Source of the DNA: Pararge aegeria
Lineage: Eukaryota > Arthropoda > Insecta > Lepidoptera > Nymphalidae
Length of the DNA: 64,000 bases
Direction of reading: 5' to 3'
Assembly: GCF_905163445.1 (NCBI RefSeq)
Contig: NC_053191.1
Coordinates: forward strand, 16,244,001-16,308,000
Shown: positions 63,373-64,000 of the stretch, piece by piece
Layout: every line of letters starts with the position of its first letter
Position numbering within the stretch: the stretch's first letter is position 1
Notes under the pieces: generated by a model
Databases searched by the model: none
Told to the model about the DNA's origin: nothing
What the model saw: only the letters and a program-made list of their open reading frames with translations
Translations under genes and position numbers: made by a program

Positions 63373-63767
63373 TAATAATGGTCATTATTTTGCTTCCAAA
63401 GTTTGTAGTGGTAAAATTGGTGTGTGTGCTTTGTTTTTTTTTATTATTTTTGTGAAACGTTTTTTTTTTTTTTAATTTTGGTTGCCAGCAACTAAGGTGT
63501 ACGTATTACGTACCTGTAATTAACTCTTTTCAATTTTTTAATTGCTTAAATTTTATTTGTCCTTACGTACACAATAGTTGCAATAATAATTCTTATTTTG
63601 ATTATTTTGCTTTTCGAATCAACCAAGACGTTACTTAATTTAAATTAATTTGTAACAGACGGAGTATTTAGTTTCTTTTTTTTTCTCGTCGCGATTCGCT
63701 CAACACTTAACCGTTTTCTTTATTTTTTCTTTTTGTCAAAAAAAAAAAAAAAATTTTTTTTTTTGTG

Positions 63768-63953
63768 ATGGCATTCGAGTTTAAGTTCTTGTCACTTCTC
63801 GTCATCCTCGGACAGAAGTGCACTTCTGAGAACTCAAAGGCTAAAATAACTGCTAAGAAGTCTCCTTTAGTTTATGTTTTACAAGACATGACTGGAAAGG
63901 ATCTAGGAACCTGGCATGTCAAAGACTTAAAATCACGCGTATTGTCAAATTAG
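63768..63953 (+). pseudogene. Short ORF in the LTR-element internal region
   Basis: 61-codon frame; its second half, SPLVYVLQDMTGKDLGTWHV followed by KDLK, resembles the end of a retroelement integrase chain (a WHVKDLK-like close). If so, most of gag-pol is deleted. It may also be unrelated leader sequence. The GTCATCCTCGGAC string also occurs in the LTR (about 63,262). Confidence 0.35.
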
Positions 63954-64000
63954 TTTTTTTTTTTTTTTTATCTTTTAATACACAATATTATGCTATTTTC

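Overview
This window looks like AT-rich nuclear DNA of a moth or butterfly (Lepidoptera). Three things suggest this. There are many tRNA-headed SINEs with canonical Pol III A and B boxes. There are short Helitrons with TC...CTAG ends inserted between A and T. There are LINE 3' ends with TTTGAATTTGAATTTG or GACTTTGACTTTGA tails. The commonest SINE resembles elements I associate with nymphalid (satyrine) butterflies, but that assignment is from memory. No bacterial-style operon, CRISPR array or rRNA gene is present. Real genes are split into small exons on the minus strand and most long ORFs lie inside transposon debris.

Left part (1-28 kb): almost entirely mobile-element debris plus a threefold ~305-bp tandem repeat (16.6-17.6 kb). 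An unusually repeat-poor 3.5-kb block (20.95-24.47 kb) lies next to a candidate promoter and first exon (24.47-25.15 kb, minus strand, AAG|GTGAGT donor). No coding exons of that putative gene are visible.

Middle (28.0-48.4 kb): two complete, tandem, same-strand paralogous genes can be assembled by hand. Both have six exons with intron phases 1-1-1-1-0. Each encodes a signal peptide, a small Cys-containing ectodomain split over three exons, a low-complexity glycosylated stalk, one transmembrane helix and a tyrosine-containing cytoplasmic tail. Gene A (383 aa) has an Asn/Thr repeat packed with N-glycosylation sequons. Gene B (506 aa) has a Thr/Pro mucin-like stalk and YxxM motifs in its tail. 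I do not recognise the family. This receptor-like pair is the most interesting content of the window.

Right part (53.4-61.3 kb): five exons of the C-terminal ~224 residues of a P-protein/OCA2 (insect hoepel-type) permease, minus strand, with introns full of SINEs and Helitrons. The 5' exons should lie beyond 64 kb. The window ends in a probable 5' LTR (62,115-63,354, TGTTG...CAACA) with a plausible primer-binding site and the start of an internal region.

Several insertions can be dated relative to each other because the interrupted element is recognisable: Helitron in SINE-A, an unknown 297-bp element in SINE-A, SINE-A in SINE-B, and a tRNA-bearing fold-back element in an older repeat. SINE-A, SINE-B and SINE-C are working names used only here. 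All boundaries of repeats are by eye and approximate unless stated to be exact.
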